A stretch of 64,000 nucleotides of DNA from Oryzomicrobium terrae (GTDB taxonomy: Bacteria; Pseudomonadota; Gammaproteobacteria; Burkholderiales; Rhodocyclaceae), in assembly GCF_008274805.1 (NCBI RefSeq), contig NZ_CP022579.1:3286001-3350000 (forward strand). The letters are read 5' to 3'. A model generated the notes under the pieces. The model was not told the origin of the DNA, did not search any database, and saw only the letters and a list, made by a program, of their open reading frames with translations. Positions 17,703 through 28,648 of the stretch are shown here, piece after piece. The position numbers and the translations under genes were made by a program. Every line of letters starts with the position of its first letter. Within the stretch, counting starts at the first letter, position 1.

Positions 17703-18296
17703 TTAGCGACGCAAGGTGCTCTTGACCTCGTAGGCGGCAGAACGCCCCAGCATGTCGTAGGAAGTCAGGCTCAACTGGGCAGAACGATCGCGGCTGCTCA
17801 CGATCAGGGAACCAGCGTAACGCCGGTTGTAGTTCGTAACATTGCAATTGCTCAAAGTCAGGTCGAGATTCAGGGCCTCCGCGACGAAATGTGGCGAGGC
17901 GATGCCCAGCACCCGGCAGCCATTGGCGCTGCTCGCACCGACCACTTTGCCCTGCCCGTCGATACCGATGGTGAAGGGCACGACCGCATGTCCCTCTGCC
18001 ACCTGCCGCCCGCCAGCCACCATGTTGAATTGCGCCTGTCCGCGCCATTCGCCATAGGGGCTGGGGCCTTGGGCCGGACCATTCAGGGTGACGGTGCGGG
18101 ATTGGGACGGGGATGGTGAATTCGGCCCGGCATGCCCCGCGGAGGCCGCGCAGGGCGTGTCCGAGATCACTACCTTGCCGTTCTGCTCGCATCGATAGGC
18201 CGCGTGGGACGCGCCGGACAGAGTGCAGACGATCGCCGCCCAAACGACGGCGGTGGAGGTAGGGCCGAACCGGCGGTGGCGGGTATTGATGGTCAT
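17703..18296 (-). CDS. Secreted protein, DUF4124-like N-terminus, unknown role
   Basis: 197 residues. An N-terminal export signal (about residues 1-32, cut near SHA) leads to AYRCEQNGKVVISDTPC, a short Cys-containing motif like that of DUF4124 proteins. A Ser/Pro-rich linker follows, then a C-terminal beta domain with two more cysteines and no family I recognise. Its ATG overlaps the livF stop by 4 bases, so it is translated as the last cistron of the livKHMGF transcript, which is unusual for a periplasmic protein of unknown role. Its base usage resembles its neighbours, but Asn, Ser and aromatic codons are more frequent. Confidence 0.75.
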   Translation of the reverse strand: MTINTRHRRFGPTSTAVVWAAIVCTLSGASHAAYRCEQNGKVVISDTPCAASAGHAGPNSPSPSQSRTVTLNGPAQGPSPYGEWRGQAQFNMVAGGRQVAEGHAVVPFTIGIDGQGKVVGASSANGCRVLGIASPHFVAEALNLDLTLSNCNVTNYNRRYAGSLIVSSRDRSAQLSLTSYDMLGRSAAYEVKSTLRR

Positions 18297-19003
18297 TCTC
18301 CTAAATAGGCCGCCTGCACCCGGGGGTCTGCCAGCAGGCGGGGGGCATCGTCGGTAAACGCCAGTTCCCCGGATTCGAGCACGTAGCCCCGGTCGGCGGC
18401 TTGCAGCGCCAGGCGGGCATTCTGCTCGACCAGCAGCACCGTCACCCCGGCGGCGCGCACCTCGCGGATCACCTCGAACACCTTCTGCACCATCAGCGGC
18501 GCCAGGCCCATGGAGGGCTCGTCGAGCAGTAGCAGGCGCGGCTCGCCCATCAGGGCCCGGGCGATGGCCAGCATCTGCTGTTCGCCGCCGGACAGGGTGC
18601 CGGCCAGTTGGCGGCGCCGCTCCTTGAGGCGCGGCATCAGGGCGTAGGCCCGCTCCAAGCCTTGGGCCACGGCCTGACGGCCGGCCCGGCCGGTCAGGGA
18701 GTAGGCGCCCATGTCCAGGTTCTCTTCCACCGTCAGCCGGGCGAACACGCCGCGGCCTTCGGGCACCAGGGCAATGCCGGCGCCGATTAGCTGGTGCGGC
18801 GCCAGCTCGGCCAGTTCCCGGCCCTCGTAGCGCAGGCTGCCGACAGCGGGCAGTTGCCGGGCCAGGGCCTTGAGGGTCGAGGTCTTGCCGGCGCCGTTGG
18901 CACCGATCAAGGCCACCAGCTCCCCAGCGTTGACGTGGAAGGTGATGCCCTTGACGGCGCGGATGCCGCCGTAGGACACGGCCAGGCCGGTGACTTCAAG
19001 CAT
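18293..19003 (-). CDS. livF: Branched-chain amino acid ABC transporter ATPase LivF
   Basis: 236 residues. Walker A GANGAGKTST, the signature LSGGEQQMLAIARAL, Walker B LLLLDEPSMGL and the HisJ-type switch VEQNARLAL are intact. The start at 19003 was preferred over an in-frame codon 21 bases upstream because MLEVTGLAVSYGGI matches the family start. It overlaps livG by 8 bases. LivF and LivG drive import through LivH-LivM. Confidence 0.95.
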   Translation of the reverse strand: MLEVTGLAVSYGGIRAVKGITFHVNAGELVALIGANGAGKTSTLKALARQLPAVGSLRYEGRELAELAPHQLIGAGIALVPEGRGVFARLTVEENLDMGAYSLTGRAGRQAVAQGLERAYALMPRLKERRRQLAGTLSGGEQQMLAIARALMGEPRLLLLDEPSMGLAPLMVQKVFEVIREVRAAGVTVLLVEQNARLALQAADRGYVLESGELAFTDDAPRLLADPRVQAAYLGE

Positions 19004-19798
19004 GGCCGCCCTCCTCCGCCCCACCCTGGCCTGCCTCGTCCGGGGCGGCGCCCAGGTAAGCCTCGATCACCCGGGGGTGGCGCTGCACCACCGCCGGCAC
19101 GTCCTCCACCACCAGTTGGCCGTAGTCGAGCACCGCCACCCGGTCGCACAGGCCCATCACCAGCTTCACGTCGTGCTCGATGAGGAGCACGGTAATACCG
19201 TCGCTGCGGATGCCGGCGATCAGGGTGCGCAGGGCCGCGCGCTCGGTGGCGTTCATGCCCGCCGCCGGCTCGTCGAGGCAAAGCAGGCGCGGCTCGGTGG
19301 CCAGGGCCCGGGCAATCTCCAGGCGACGCTGGTCGCCGTAGGAGAGGTGCTTGGCCAGGTCGTCGGCCCGGTCGGCGATGCCCACGTAATGGAGCAGTTC
19401 CTCGGCGCGCCGGGCGATGGCCGCTTCCTCGGCCCGGGTACGCGGGTCGCGCAGGATGGCGCCGATCACCCCGGCCCGGGTGCGGGCGTGGCGGCCGACC
19501 ATGACATTCTCCCGGGCGGTCATGTGGGCGAACAGGCGGATGTTCTGGAAGGTCCGGGCGATACCGCGCTGGGCTGCCTGGTGCGGCGCGCTGGCCTTGA
19601 GCGGCGCCCCGGCGAAGGTGAAGCCGCCGCCGTCCGGTGCATACAGGCCGGTCAGGCAGTTGAAGAAGGTGGTCTTGCCGGCGCCGTTGGGGCCGATCAG
19701 GCCGTAGATCTCCCCCGGAGCAATGGACAGGGACACGTCCTTGAGGGCCTTCACCCCGCCGAAGTGCTTGGCCACCGCCCGGGCCTCCAGCAGGGCGC

Positions 19799-19802
<4 letters not shown>
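18996..19802 (-). CDS. livG: Branched-chain amino acid ABC transporter ATPase LivG
   Basis: 268 residues. Walker A GPNGAGKTTF, the signature LSYGDQRRLEIARAL, Walker B LLCLDEPAAGMN and the switch LIEHDVKLVMGL, all typical of LivG. The ATG at 19802 overlaps the livM stop by 4 bases. The reading frame stays open far upstream through livM, but that longer frame is antisense-like sequence without similarity, so no fusion is proposed. Confidence 0.95.
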
Positions 19803-20907
<1,105 letters not shown>

Positions 20908-20908
<1 letters not shown>

Positions 20909-21831
20909 CACGCCCGCTCCGCGACTTTTTCGCCGACCAGGCCCGAGGGGCGGAAGACCAGCACGGCGATGAGGACGAAGAAGGCGAACACGTCCTGATA
21001 GTTGGAGCCGAAGAAACCGCCGGTCAGGTCGCCGATGTAGCCGGCCCCCAGGGATTCGATCAGACCGAGCAGGATGCCGCCGACCATGGCTCCGGCCAGG
21101 TTGCCGATGCCCCCCAGCACGGCCGCGGTGAAGGCCTTCAGCCCGAGGATGAAGCCCATGTAGTAGTGGGCGATCGAGTAGTTGGCGCTGACCATCAGCC
21201 CGGCCAGGGCCGCCAGGGCCGAGCCGAGGACGAAGGTCAGGGAGACGATGCGGTTCACGTCCACTCCCATCAGTTGGGCGATGGCCGGATTCTCGGCGGT
21301 GGCGCGCATCGCCCGGCCGAGGCGGGTGCGCAACACCAGCAGCATCAGGCCGGCCATGGTCAGGGCGGCGAGCAGCACGGTGAGCACCTGGAGCAGGGTG
21401 ATGGTGGCGCCGAAGACGTCGTACTGGCGTTCCGGCACCAGGTTGGGAAAGGCGTGGTAGTTGCGTCCCCAGACCATCATGGCGCCGTTTTGCAGCACGA
21501 TCGACACGCCGATGGCGGTGATCAGCGGCGCCAGCCGGGGCGCGCCGCGCAGGGGGCGATAGGCGACGCGCTCGACGGTGTAGCCCACCGCCATGCACAG
21601 CAGGGCGGCAACGGCCAGGCCGGCCAGGGCCGCCAGGGGCAGGGGAACCCCCAGGCCGAGCAGGCCGGTGATGGTCGAATAGGCGGTCAGGGCGCCGAGC
21701 ATGACCACCTCGCCGTGGGCGAAGTTGATCAGGCCGAGGATGCCGTAGACCATGGTGTAGCCCAGGGCGACCAGGGCGTAGATGCTACCCAGGACCAGCC
21801 CGTTGATGATCTGCTGGATGAAGATGTCCAT
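20908..21831 (-). CDS. livH: Branched-chain amino acid ABC transporter permease LivH
   Basis: 307 residues, normal length, about 8 membrane helices. Motifs: QQIINGLVLGSIYALVALGY at the N-terminus, GLINFAHGEVVMLGA, and the ATPase-contact loop RAMRATAENPAIAQLMGVD. It lies 63 bases after livK with a hairpin between them, which would let livK be made in excess over the membrane parts. Confidence 0.95.
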
Positions 21832-21862
21832 GGCCCGTTGCCTGTGGGTCCAGCATGGAAAA

Positions 21863-21884
21863 ACGGCGCCAGGAAAGGCGCCGT
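21863..21884 (-). terminator. Hairpin between livK and livH (attenuator-like)
   Basis: Perfect 8-base arms ACGGCGCC / GGCGCCGT with a 6-base loop, in the gap after livK. On the minus strand it is followed by TTTT then C. Partial termination or 3' protection of livK mRNA here would explain why binding protein usually exceeds permease; that effect is inferred. Confidence 0.6.
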
Positions 21885-21894
21885 CGCGGTTGGT

Positions 21895-23172
21895 TTATTT
21901 TTGCCCGTCGCCCTTGGCCGGGACAGGGGCATCGCCGCCGGAGCCACCGGCGCCGCCGCCCACGGTCTCGACGAATTGCAGCTTGCCGCCGGCGTACTTG
22001 TAGAGCGAGATGGGGCCGCTCTTCAGGTCGCCCTTGGCGTCGAAGGCGATGCGGGCAGTAACGCCCTGGTAATCGGTCTTGGCCACCTCCGGCAGGTACT
22101 TGGCCGGGTCCGCCGAGCCGGCGCGCTTCATGGCGTCGGCCAGCACCATGGTGGCGTCGTAGACGTAGGGCGCGTAGAGCTGGATGTCGGTGTTGAACTT
22201 GACCTTGAACTTGTTCACGAAGGCCGGCCCGCCGGGCATCTTGTCCAGGGGCACCCCAGGCAGGGAGCACATCTGGCCCTCGGCGGCCTCGCCGGCCAGT
22301 TTCATGAATTCGGGGGTGCAGCCGCCGTCGCCGGTGAGGAAGTTGGACTTGATGCCCAGTTCACGCAGCTGCTTCATCAGGGGCCCGGCCTGGGCGTCCA
22401 TGCCGGCATAAACGATCAGGTCGGGCTTTTTCGACTTGATCTTGGTCAGGATGGCCTTGAAGTCGGTGGCCTTGTCGTTGGTGAATTCCCGGGCCACCAC
22501 CTCGCCGCCGTTGGCCTTGATCGACTTCTCGACCTCGTCGGCCAGGCCCTGGCCGTAGGCGGTGCGGTCGTCCACCAGGGCGATCTTCTTCGCTCCCAGT
22601 TTCTTCACGCCATACTCGCCCAGCACCAGGCCCTGCTGCACGTCGTTGGTCATGACGCGGAAGGCGGTGTTGAAGCCCTGCTGGGTGTACTTGGGGTTGG
22701 TGGCCGAGCCGGACACCTGGGGAATGCCGGCGTCGAAGTAGATTTTCGACGCCGGGATGGTGGTGCCGGAGTTGAGGTGGCCGACGATGCCGTTCACCTT
22801 GGCGTCCACCAGCTTCTGGGCAACGATGGTGCCCTGCTTGGGATCGGCCTGGTCGTCCTCGGAGAGCAGTTCGAACTTGGCCTTGGCGCCGCCGATTTCG
22901 ATGCCCTGGGCGTTAAGGTCGTCGATGGCGAGCAGGGCGCCGTCCTCGTTGTCCTTGCCCAGGTGGGCCTGGGGTCCGGTGAGGGGGCCGACGTGGCCGA
23001 TGCGCACGGTGATCGTCGGTGCGACGGCCGGGGCCGTGGCGGGGGTGGCCGCCGGTTTGGGCTCTTCCTTGTTGCCGCAGCCGGCCAGGGCGGCGGCGAT
23101 CAGCAGGGCCAGGGGCGCCGCACTGGCAAGAGGATGGGGATAGGCCGGGCGGGCAGGGCAAGTCTTGGTCAT
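21895..23172 (-). CDS. livK: Branched-chain amino acid ABC substrate-binding lipoprotein
   Basis: 425 residues. A type I periplasmic binding protein: RIGHVGPLTGPQAHLGKDNE starts the domain, followed by VNGIVGHLNSGTTIPASKIY and the VYAGMDAQAGPLMKQ fold. The N-terminus (residues 1-32) is long and ends in the lipobox LAGC with Cys32, so it is a lipoprotein rather than a free periplasmic protein, followed by a Pro/Ala linker. The start at 23172 gives this signal peptide; upstream in-frame starts do not. Leu/Ile/Val is the expected ligand, but related proteins bind amides or aromatic acids. Confidence 0.92.
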   Translation of the reverse strand: MTKTCPARPAYPHPLASAAPLALLIAAALAGCGNKEEPKPAATPATAPAVAPTITVRIGHVGPLTGPQAHLGKDNEDGALLAIDDLNAQGIEIGGAKAKFELLSEDDQADPKQGTIVAQKLVDAKVNGIVGHLNSGTTIPASKIYFDAGIPQVSGSATNPKYTQQGFNTAFRVMTNDVQQGLVLGEYGVKKLGAKKIALVDDRTAYGQGLADEVEKSIKANGGEVVAREFTNDKATDFKAILTKIKSKKPDLIVYAGMDAQAGPLMKQLRELGIKSNFLTGDGGCTPEFMKLAGEAAEGQMCSLPGVPLDKMPGGPAFVNKFKVKFNTDIQLYAPYVYDATMVLADAMKRAGSADPAKYLPEVAKTDYQGVTARIAFDAKGDLKSGPISLYKYAGGKLQFVETVGGGAGGSGGDAPVPAKGDGQK

Positions 23173-23279
23173 GGTTCCGATTCTCCGCAGGGTTCGGACA
23201 GGGTCCGGAAACGCCGCGCCCGGTTCGGGCAGGGCGACAGGGGAAAACGTACAGCCGACAACAAAGAGCTTTCCGGGCC

Positions 23280-23309
23280 ATTCTGCGAGTGGCCGCTTTT
23301 GCCTGTCAA
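23280..23309 (-). promoter_or_regulatory. Probable sigma-70 promoter of the liv operon
   Basis: On the minus strand a perfect -35 TTGACA (23304-23309) is followed after 18 bases by CAGAAT (23280-23285) as -10. Transcription would start near 23273, leaving a leader of about 100 bases before livK. Further upstream, TGCACCAAAATGGAC (23356-23370) matches one half of an NtrC-type site. Confidence 0.5.
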
Positions 23310-23372
23310 TCAGGCACCGCACAAGCCCTGCGCGGTTTTTCACGGTCCGGCACGATGCACCAAAATGGACAC

Positions 23373-23407
23373 AAAAAAGCCGGGAGTCCTGGGACTCCCG
23401 GCTTTTT
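23373..23407 (-). terminator. Rho-independent terminator of second cytochrome c gene
   Basis: Stem AAAAAGCCGGGAGTCC / GGACTCCCGGCTTTTT with a 2-base loop, perfect and flanked by A/T runs. It lies 22 bases past the stop of the minus-strand cytochrome gene. Confidence 0.9.
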
Positions 23408-23429
23408 GCGCACTGAAATCAGGCGAGGC

Positions 23430-23738
23430 TCACTTCTGGGACAGGATCCACTTCACCAGCTTGTGCAGATCGTCGTCGCTGACAGCGGCGTTGGGGGGCA
23501 TCGGGACGGGGCCCCAAACGCCGGAACCGCCCTTCTTGACCTTCTCGACCAGCTTGGCTTCGGCGGTCTTGTCGCCGGCGTACTTCTTGGCAACATCCTT
23601 GTAGGACGGGCCGACGAGCTTCTTGTCGACGGCGTGGCAGGCCAGACAGCCCTTGGACTTGGCCAGGGCTTCATCAGCCTGGGCGACACCGGCAGACAGC
23701 AGACCGGCAACGGCCAGGAGGGACAGGATTGCTTTCAT
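23430..23738 (-). CDS. Small class I cytochrome c (c551/c552 type), periplasmic
   Basis: 102 residues; signal peptide about 1-21 (cut after AQA), haem site CLACH, methionine ligand in VPMPPNAAVSDDDL. A periplasmic monohaem electron carrier and paralogue of the 10.4 kb cytochrome; this one has the WGPVPMPPN end typical of c551. The GGAG ribosome site is complete. It is flanked by a terminator, so it is transcribed alone. The 232 bases between it and selO show no gene. Confidence 0.93.
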   Translation of the reverse strand: MKAILSLLAVAGLLSAGVAQADEALAKSKGCLACHAVDKKLVGPSYKDVAKKYAGDKTAEAKLVEKVKKGGSGVWGPVPMPPNAAVSDDDLHKLVKWILSQK

Positions 23739-23970
23739 GATCTCGCTCCGTGATTGGTGGGTTGAACAACAGCCCGGGGATGGTACTGGCTTTTGCCCCC
23801 CTTGGGAACGTCACACCCACCGTCAGAATTACCTAGCACAAGGGCTGGCGTGGGGTGGCGAAGCGTTGCGTAGGCATAGCCAAGGGGCCAGGCAGTTAAC
23901 GCCCTGGCATGGTCGGGCGTTGACGCGGGGGGAACTGGTCCGCCGCGCCCGAGAGACCGCTTTTCAGGGT

Positions 23971-25491
23971 TCAGGTGCCGCAGAAGGTGCGGTATCCCGC
24001 CGTAAAGGACGGTGCCGCCGGCTCGGCAAGGTGGACGGCACCGGACTGCTCGTCGTAGGGCCGTTGCAGCACCGCCAGTAGCTGCTCAAAGGGCTGCAGA
24101 TCACCGCGATCCGAGGCGGCGGCAAGGGCCTCCTCGACCCGATGGTTACGTGGAATCAACCAGGGATTGACCCGGCGCATCCGTTGCGCCCGCACCCGGG
24201 CGGCGCCGCCCGGCTCCGCTACCGCGCCGCGGTCATCCTCGGCGGCGCAGCGGCTCTGCCAACGGATCAGCCAGGCATCCAGCGCCGCTTGATCGGCAAA
24301 CAGCGTGCGCAGGGGCGACAACTGCCCTTGCGCCGCATCCGCCAGGCGCCGCCAGGCCCAGGTGAAATCGACCCGGTCATGGTGCAGCAGCTGCAGCCAG
24401 TCGGCCACCAGGGCCGTATCGCGTTCGTCCCCCCCTGCATCCCCCGGCCCCGCCAGCCCCAGCTTGGCCCGCATGACCGCCAACCAGTGGTGCCGGTAGT
24501 CCTCGGCAAAGGCGTTGACCGCCTCGGTAGCCAGGGCCACGCCCTGCTCCGGATCATCCGCCAGCAGCGGGACCAGGGTTTCTGCCAGGCGGGCCAGGTT
24601 CCACTGGGCGATGCTGGGTTGATTGGCGTAGGCGTACCGCCCGTACTCATCGATCGAACTGAATACTGTCCCGGGATCGTAGGCTTCCATGAAGGCGCAG
24701 GGACCGTAATCGATGGTTTCCCCGGGGATGCTCATGTTGTCGGTGTTCATCACCCCATGGATGAAGCCCACTCCCATCCATTGCGCCACCAGCGCGGCCT
24801 GCCGCTCGATGACGGCCCGCAGGAACGCCAGATAGGGCGCCTCCCGCCCCAGCAGCGCCGGATAGTGGCGGGCAATGGCATAGTCGGCCAGCTGACGTAC
24901 GCGCGCTTGCTCGCCCCGTGCGGCAAAGAACTCGAAGGTGCCGACCCGGAGGTGGCTGGCAGCCACCCGGGTCAGCACCGCCCCGGGCAAGGGAATCTCC
25001 CGGGCGACGGCCTCCCCGGTGGCAACAACGGCCAGGGCGCGCGTCGTGGCGATCCCCAGGGCGTGCATCGCCTCACCGATCAACACTTCGCGCAACATCG
25101 GGCCGACTGCGGCCTTGCCGTCGCCGCGGCGCGAAAAGGGCGTGCGGCCTGAGCCCTTGAAGGCAATGTCGCGGCGCACACCGTGGCGGTCGATGACTTC
25201 ACCGAGCAACAGCGCCCGGCCGTCGCCAAGTTGCGGCGAGAAGCCGCCGAACTGGTGGCCGGCATAGGCCTGAGCAATCGGTGCGGCCCCTTCCGGAATC
25301 GTGTTGCCGGAGAAAACGGCGGCCAGGACATCGCCATCGCCGGGCGTCGGCTCCAGCCCCAACTCCTCCGCCAGCGTCGGATTGAAAAACAGCAACAGGG
25401 GTTTCGGCACGGGCTGGGGCTGCCAGGGCACATAAAACCCGCTGAGGTCGCGGGCATAGCTGTTATCAAAGGCAAAGCGCATCTGCGGCAT
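23971..25491 (-). CDS. selO: SelO/YdiU pseudokinase-type protein adenylyltransferase
   Basis: 506 residues, full length. The pseudokinase fold transfers AMP to protein hydroxyls. Motifs: AQAYAGHQFGGFSPQLGDGRA near the N-terminus, the KGSGRTPFSRRGDGKA loop and the GVMNTDNMSI active-site segment, then IDYGPCAFMEAYDP with the metal Asp. The protein ends FCGT-stop: a Cys stands at the third-last position, where eukaryotic SelO has selenocysteine. Family work links SelO to redox stress. It stands alone, divergent from the cytochrome c4 gene. Confidence 0.94.
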   Translation of the reverse strand: MPQMRFAFDNSYARDLSGFYVPWQPQPVPKPLLLFFNPTLAEELGLEPTPGDGDVLAAVFSGNTIPEGAAPIAQAYAGHQFGGFSPQLGDGRALLLGEVIDRHGVRRDIAFKGSGRTPFSRRGDGKAAVGPMLREVLIGEAMHALGIATTRALAVVATGEAVAREIPLPGAVLTRVAASHLRVGTFEFFAARGEQARVRQLADYAIARHYPALLGREAPYLAFLRAVIERQAALVAQWMGVGFIHGVMNTDNMSIPGETIDYGPCAFMEAYDPGTVFSSIDEYGRYAYANQPSIAQWNLARLAETLVPLLADDPEQGVALATEAVNAFAEDYRHHWLAVMRAKLGLAGPGDAGGDERDTALVADWLQLLHHDRVDFTWAWRRLADAAQGQLSPLRTLFADQAALDAWLIRWQSRCAAEDDRGAVAEPGGAARVRAQRMRRVNPWLIPRNHRVEEALAAASDRGDLQPFEQLLAVLQRPYDEQSGAVHLAEPAAPSFTAGYRTFCGT

Positions 25492-25811
25492 GGAATCCTC
25501 TCGACTACACGGCCTTACCGCCCCGGTGCACAGGCATCCGGATTGGCCAAGGCCGTACCTGCATGATTAGACCGGGATATCGGCCAAAAAAGCCCGGACG
25601 TCCCCTGAACGCCCCTTTTCTCAAGCCAGCACCTCCCATGCCAGGGAACGCCCCGCCAGGGCAGCAGGGAAGTCCGTGTTCCAGCGCCGCCCCGGCTGCC
25701 CCTGGAAATCCCCGAATTTGCGCTGGATCAATGAACCGACGGCTCACCACAGGGCACCCGGGAAATGACGTTAAAATTGCAAGGTTTGTCATATAACCCA
25801 GGGAGAGATCG
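25492..25811. other. Divergent intergenic region selO / cytochrome c4
   Basis: 320 bases with no credible gene. On the plus strand TATAAC (25792-25797) lies 14 bases before the c4 start and could be a -10 box, without a good -35. GGGAGAG before the ATG is the ribosome site. Several short GC-rich inverted repeats occur (for example around CCAGGG) but none is convincing. Confidence 0.5.
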
Positions 25812-26489
25812 ATGTTTCCTCGGCTTACCGGAGGATCCGGCCGGCAACGCCCGCGTGGCCTGCTGACCACCGTGCTGGTGTCACTGACCCTGTTCGGGCC
25901 GCTCACAGCGCTCGCCCAGGGCGAAAAGACCATCGACCTGGTCAAGGCCTGGGAAGCGGATGCCGCCAAGAAGGCCGCCGCGATCAACGCCGGCAAGAAG
26001 GCATCGTTCTTCTGTGCCAACTGCCACGGGGAAGATGGCAACAGCCGCTACCCGGAAGTTCCCAACCTGGCCGGACAAAATTCGGCCTACCTGGTGGAAC
26101 AGATCCGCAAATTCGGTTCCGGCGAACGCAAGGACGACTTCATGCAGGGCCTGATCAAGGTGCTCAACGACGAGCAGAAAGCCCAGATCGCCCTCTTCTA
26201 CGCCGACGCCAAGGTCAGCCCGATCAAGGCCGGCGCGGTAGGCGACATCAATCGCGGCAAGGCCCTCTTCTCCCGGGTGTGTACCGGCTGTCACGGCCCC
26301 GAAGCCAAGGGCAACGAAACCATCCCGCGCCTGGCCGGACAGCAGGGCGAATACCTGAAGAAGTCGCTGCTGCGCTACCGCAACAAGAGCGGCGAACGGC
26401 TCTACGCGCCGATGAGCGCGGTGACCGCCCAGCTGAACGACAACGACGTGGAAGCGGTGGTGGCCTTCCTCTCGGCGCTGAAGTACTGA
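25812..26489 (+). CDS. Dihaem cytochrome c4-like protein, periplasmic
   Basis: 225 residues. Signal peptide about 1-36 (cut after ALAQ), then two c-type domains: haem sites CANCH (68-72) and CTGCH (157-161), each followed by a distal Met (DFMQGL and YAPMSA). The domain arrangement is that of cytochrome c4, a membrane-attached carrier from the bc1 complex to oxidases. A helical insert of about 30 residues precedes the first haem site. A strong hairpin follows it. Confidence 0.93.
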   Translation: MFPRLTGGSGRQRPRGLLTTVLVSLTLFGPLTALAQGEKTIDLVKAWEADAAKKAAAINAGKKASFFCANCHGEDGNSRYPEVPNLAGQNSAYLVEQIRKFGSGERKDDFMQGLIKVLNDEQKAQIALFYADAKVSPIKAGAVGDINRGKALFSRVCTGCHGPEAKGNETIPRLAGQQGEYLKKSLLRYRNKSGERLYAPMSAVTAQLNDNDVEAVVAFLSALKY

Positions 26490-26523
26490 CCCTCGACCAG
26501 CACGGCCGCGTAGCACCGTGTGA

Positions 26524-26553
26524 CACAAGGGGCTCCCAACGGGAGCCCCTTGT
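26524..26553. terminator. Strong bidirectional terminator
   Basis: Perfect 13-base arms ACAAGGGGCTCCC / GGGAGCCCCTTGT around a 4-base loop, in the convergent gap between cytochrome c4 and ilvD. GTTT follows on the plus strand. Confidence 0.82.
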
Positions 26554-26624
26554 CGTTTCTGCCAGTTCTGCCATTGCGCCGACGGGCTGCGCCACCTCGG
26601 GGTGACGACAGCCCGGCAGAGGCT

Positions 26625-28475
26625 TTAACGTTTCAATTGGGACAGGTCGCGCACTGCGCCCCGGTCGGCCGAGGTGGCCATCAGCGCATAGGCTTGCAGG
26701 GCTACCGACACCTTGCGTTCCCGGTTGGCCGGCTTCCAGGCGGCATCGCCCTTGGCCTCCATGGCGGCACGGCGGGCGGCCAGCTCGGCGTCGCTGATCT
26801 TCAACTGGATCGAGCGGTTGGGGATGTCGATCTCGATGGTGTCGCCGGTTTCCACCAGGCCGATGGCGCCACCCTCGGCGGCTTCGGGCGAGGCGTGGCC
26901 GATGGACAGGCCCGAGGTGCCGCCGGAGAAGCGGCCGTCGGTGAGCAGGGCGCATTCCTTGCCCAGGCCGCGGGACTTGAGGTACGAGGTCGGGTAGAGC
27001 ATTTCCTGCATGCCCGGGCCGCCCTTGGGGCCTTCGTAGCGCACGATCACCACGTCGCCGGACACCACCTCGCCCTCGAGGATGCCCTTGACCGCGTCGT
27101 CCTGGCTTTCATAGACCCGGGCGTGGCCGGTGAACTTGAGGATGGAATCGTCCACCCCGGCGGTCTTCACGATGCAGCCGTTCTCGGCGATGTTGCCGTA
27201 GAGCACGGCCAGGCCGCCGTCCTGGGAATAGGCGTTCTCCTTGTTGCGGATGCAGCCGTGGGTGCGGTCCAGGTCCAGCTCGGGATAGCGGCGCTCCTGG
27301 GAAAAGGCCACCTGGGTGGGCACGCCGCCCGGGGCGGCCTTGAAGAATTCGAGCACGCCCAGGGACGGGGTGCGCATCACGTCGTGGGTGTCGATAGCCT
27401 CGCCCAGGGTCTTGGCATGGACGGTGGGCACGTCGCGGTGGATCAGGCCGGCCCGGTCCATTTCGCCGAGGATGCCCATGATGCCGCCGGCGCGGTGCAC
27501 GTCCTCGATGTGGTACTTCTCGGTGGCGGGGGCCACCTTGGCCAGGCAGGGCACCTGGCGCGAGATGCGGTCGATGTCGGACAGGGTGAAGTCCACCCCG
27601 CCTTCCTGGGCAGCGGCCAGGATGTGCAGCACGGTGTTGGTGGAACCGCCCATGGCCACGTCCAGGCTCATGGCGTTCTCGAAGGCCTGTTTGCTGGCGA
27701 TGGCCCGGGGCAGCACCGAGGCGTCGTCCTGCTCGTAGTAGCGGCGGGCCAATTCGACGATCTGCCGGCCAGCGGTGAGGAACAGCTTCTTACGGTCGGC
27801 GTGGGTCGCCACCACGGTACCGTTGCCCGGCAGGGACAGGCCCAGAGCTTCGGTCAGGCAGTTCATCGAGTTGGCGGTAAACATGCCGGAACAGGAGCCG
27901 CAGGTGGGGCAGGCGGAACGCTCGAAGGCGGCCACGTCCTCGTCGGAACAGGAGCTGTCACCGGCCTTGATCATGGCGTCGATCAGGTCGATGGCGATGG
28001 TCTTGCCCTGCCACTGCACCTTGCCCGCCTCCATGGGGCCGCCGGAGACGAAGATCACCGGGATGTTGAGGCGCATGGCGGCCATGAACATCCCCGGGGT
28101 GATCTTGTCGCAGTTGGAGATGCACACCATGGCGTCGGCACAGTGGGCGTTGACCATGTACTCCACCGAGTCGGCGATCAGGTCCCGGGAGGGCAGGCTG
28201 TAGAGCATGCCGTCGTGGCCCATGGCGATACCGTCGTCTACGGCGATGGTGTTGAATTCCTTGGCGATGCCGCCAGCCGCCTCGATCTCGCGGGCCACCA
28301 GCTGGCCCAGGTCCTTGAGGTGCACGTGGCCCGGGACGAACTGGGTGAAGGAGTTGACCACGGCGATGATCGGCTTGCCGAAATCGCCTTCCTTCATGCC
28401 GGTGGCGCGCCACAGGGCACGGGCGCCGGCCATGTTGCGGCCATGGGTGGAGGTGCGGGAACGGTACTGGGGCAT
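26625..28475 (-). CDS. ilvD: Dihydroxy-acid dehydratase
   Basis: 616 residues, the same length as the E. coli enzyme. It dehydrates 2,3-dihydroxy acids to the 2-oxo acid precursors of valine and isoleucine (and leucine, pantothenate). The Fe-S cysteines lie in [13 protein letters not shown] and [20 protein letters not shown]. The ATG at 28475 ([12 protein letters not shown]) is the family start; a frame reaching 28547 adds a non-conserved leader. It is divergent from lgt with 173 bases between. Confidence 0.97.
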   Translation of the reverse strand: MPQYRSRTSTHGRNMAGARALWRATGMKEGDFGKPIIAVVNSFTQFVPGHVHLKDLGQLVAREIEAAGGIAKEFNTIAVDDGIAMGHDGMLYSLPSRDLIADSVEYMVNAHCADAMVCISNCDKITPGMFMAAMRLNIPVIFVSGGPMEAGKVQWQGKTIAIDLIDAMIKAGDSSCSDEDVAAFERSACPTCGSCSGMFTANSMNCLTEALGLSLPGNGTVVATHADRKKLFLTAGRQIVELARRYYEQDDASVLPRAIASKQAFENAMSLDVAMGGSTNTVLHILAAAQEGGVDFTLSDIDRISRQVPCLAKVAPATEKYHIEDVHRAGGIMGILGEMDRAGLIHRDVPTVHAKTLGEAIDTHDVMRTPSLGVLEFFKAAPGGVPTQVAFSQERRYPELDLDRTHGCIRNKENAYSQDGGLAVLYGNIAENGCIVKTAGVDDSILKFTGHARVYESQDDAVKGILEGEVVSGDVVIVRYEGPKGGPGMQEMLYPTSYLKSRGLGKECALLTDGRFSGGTSGLSIGHASPEAAEGGAIGLVETGDTIEIDIPNRSIQLKISDAELAARRAAMEAKGDAAWKPANRERKVSVALQAYALMATSADRGAVRDLSQLKR

Positions 28476-28648
28476 GGTGCTGACTCCTGGATCCTGGATG
28501 CGGAAGCCTGACAGGGAACAAAAAGCCGCATGGCCGACGCACCCCATGAGCGGGCTTGGGGGTGGTCCGCCTGACGGCTGACCGGCGAGGGCGATGCGGC
28601 GTAACGCCTATAATCTTGCCATTCTATCCGCGAAAGAACGCCTCGCCC

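Noticed and set aside
23356-23370. A full NtrC enhancer with a sigma-54 promoter for livK
   Set aside because: Only one half of the dyad matches and I found no -24/-12 element upstream of livK.
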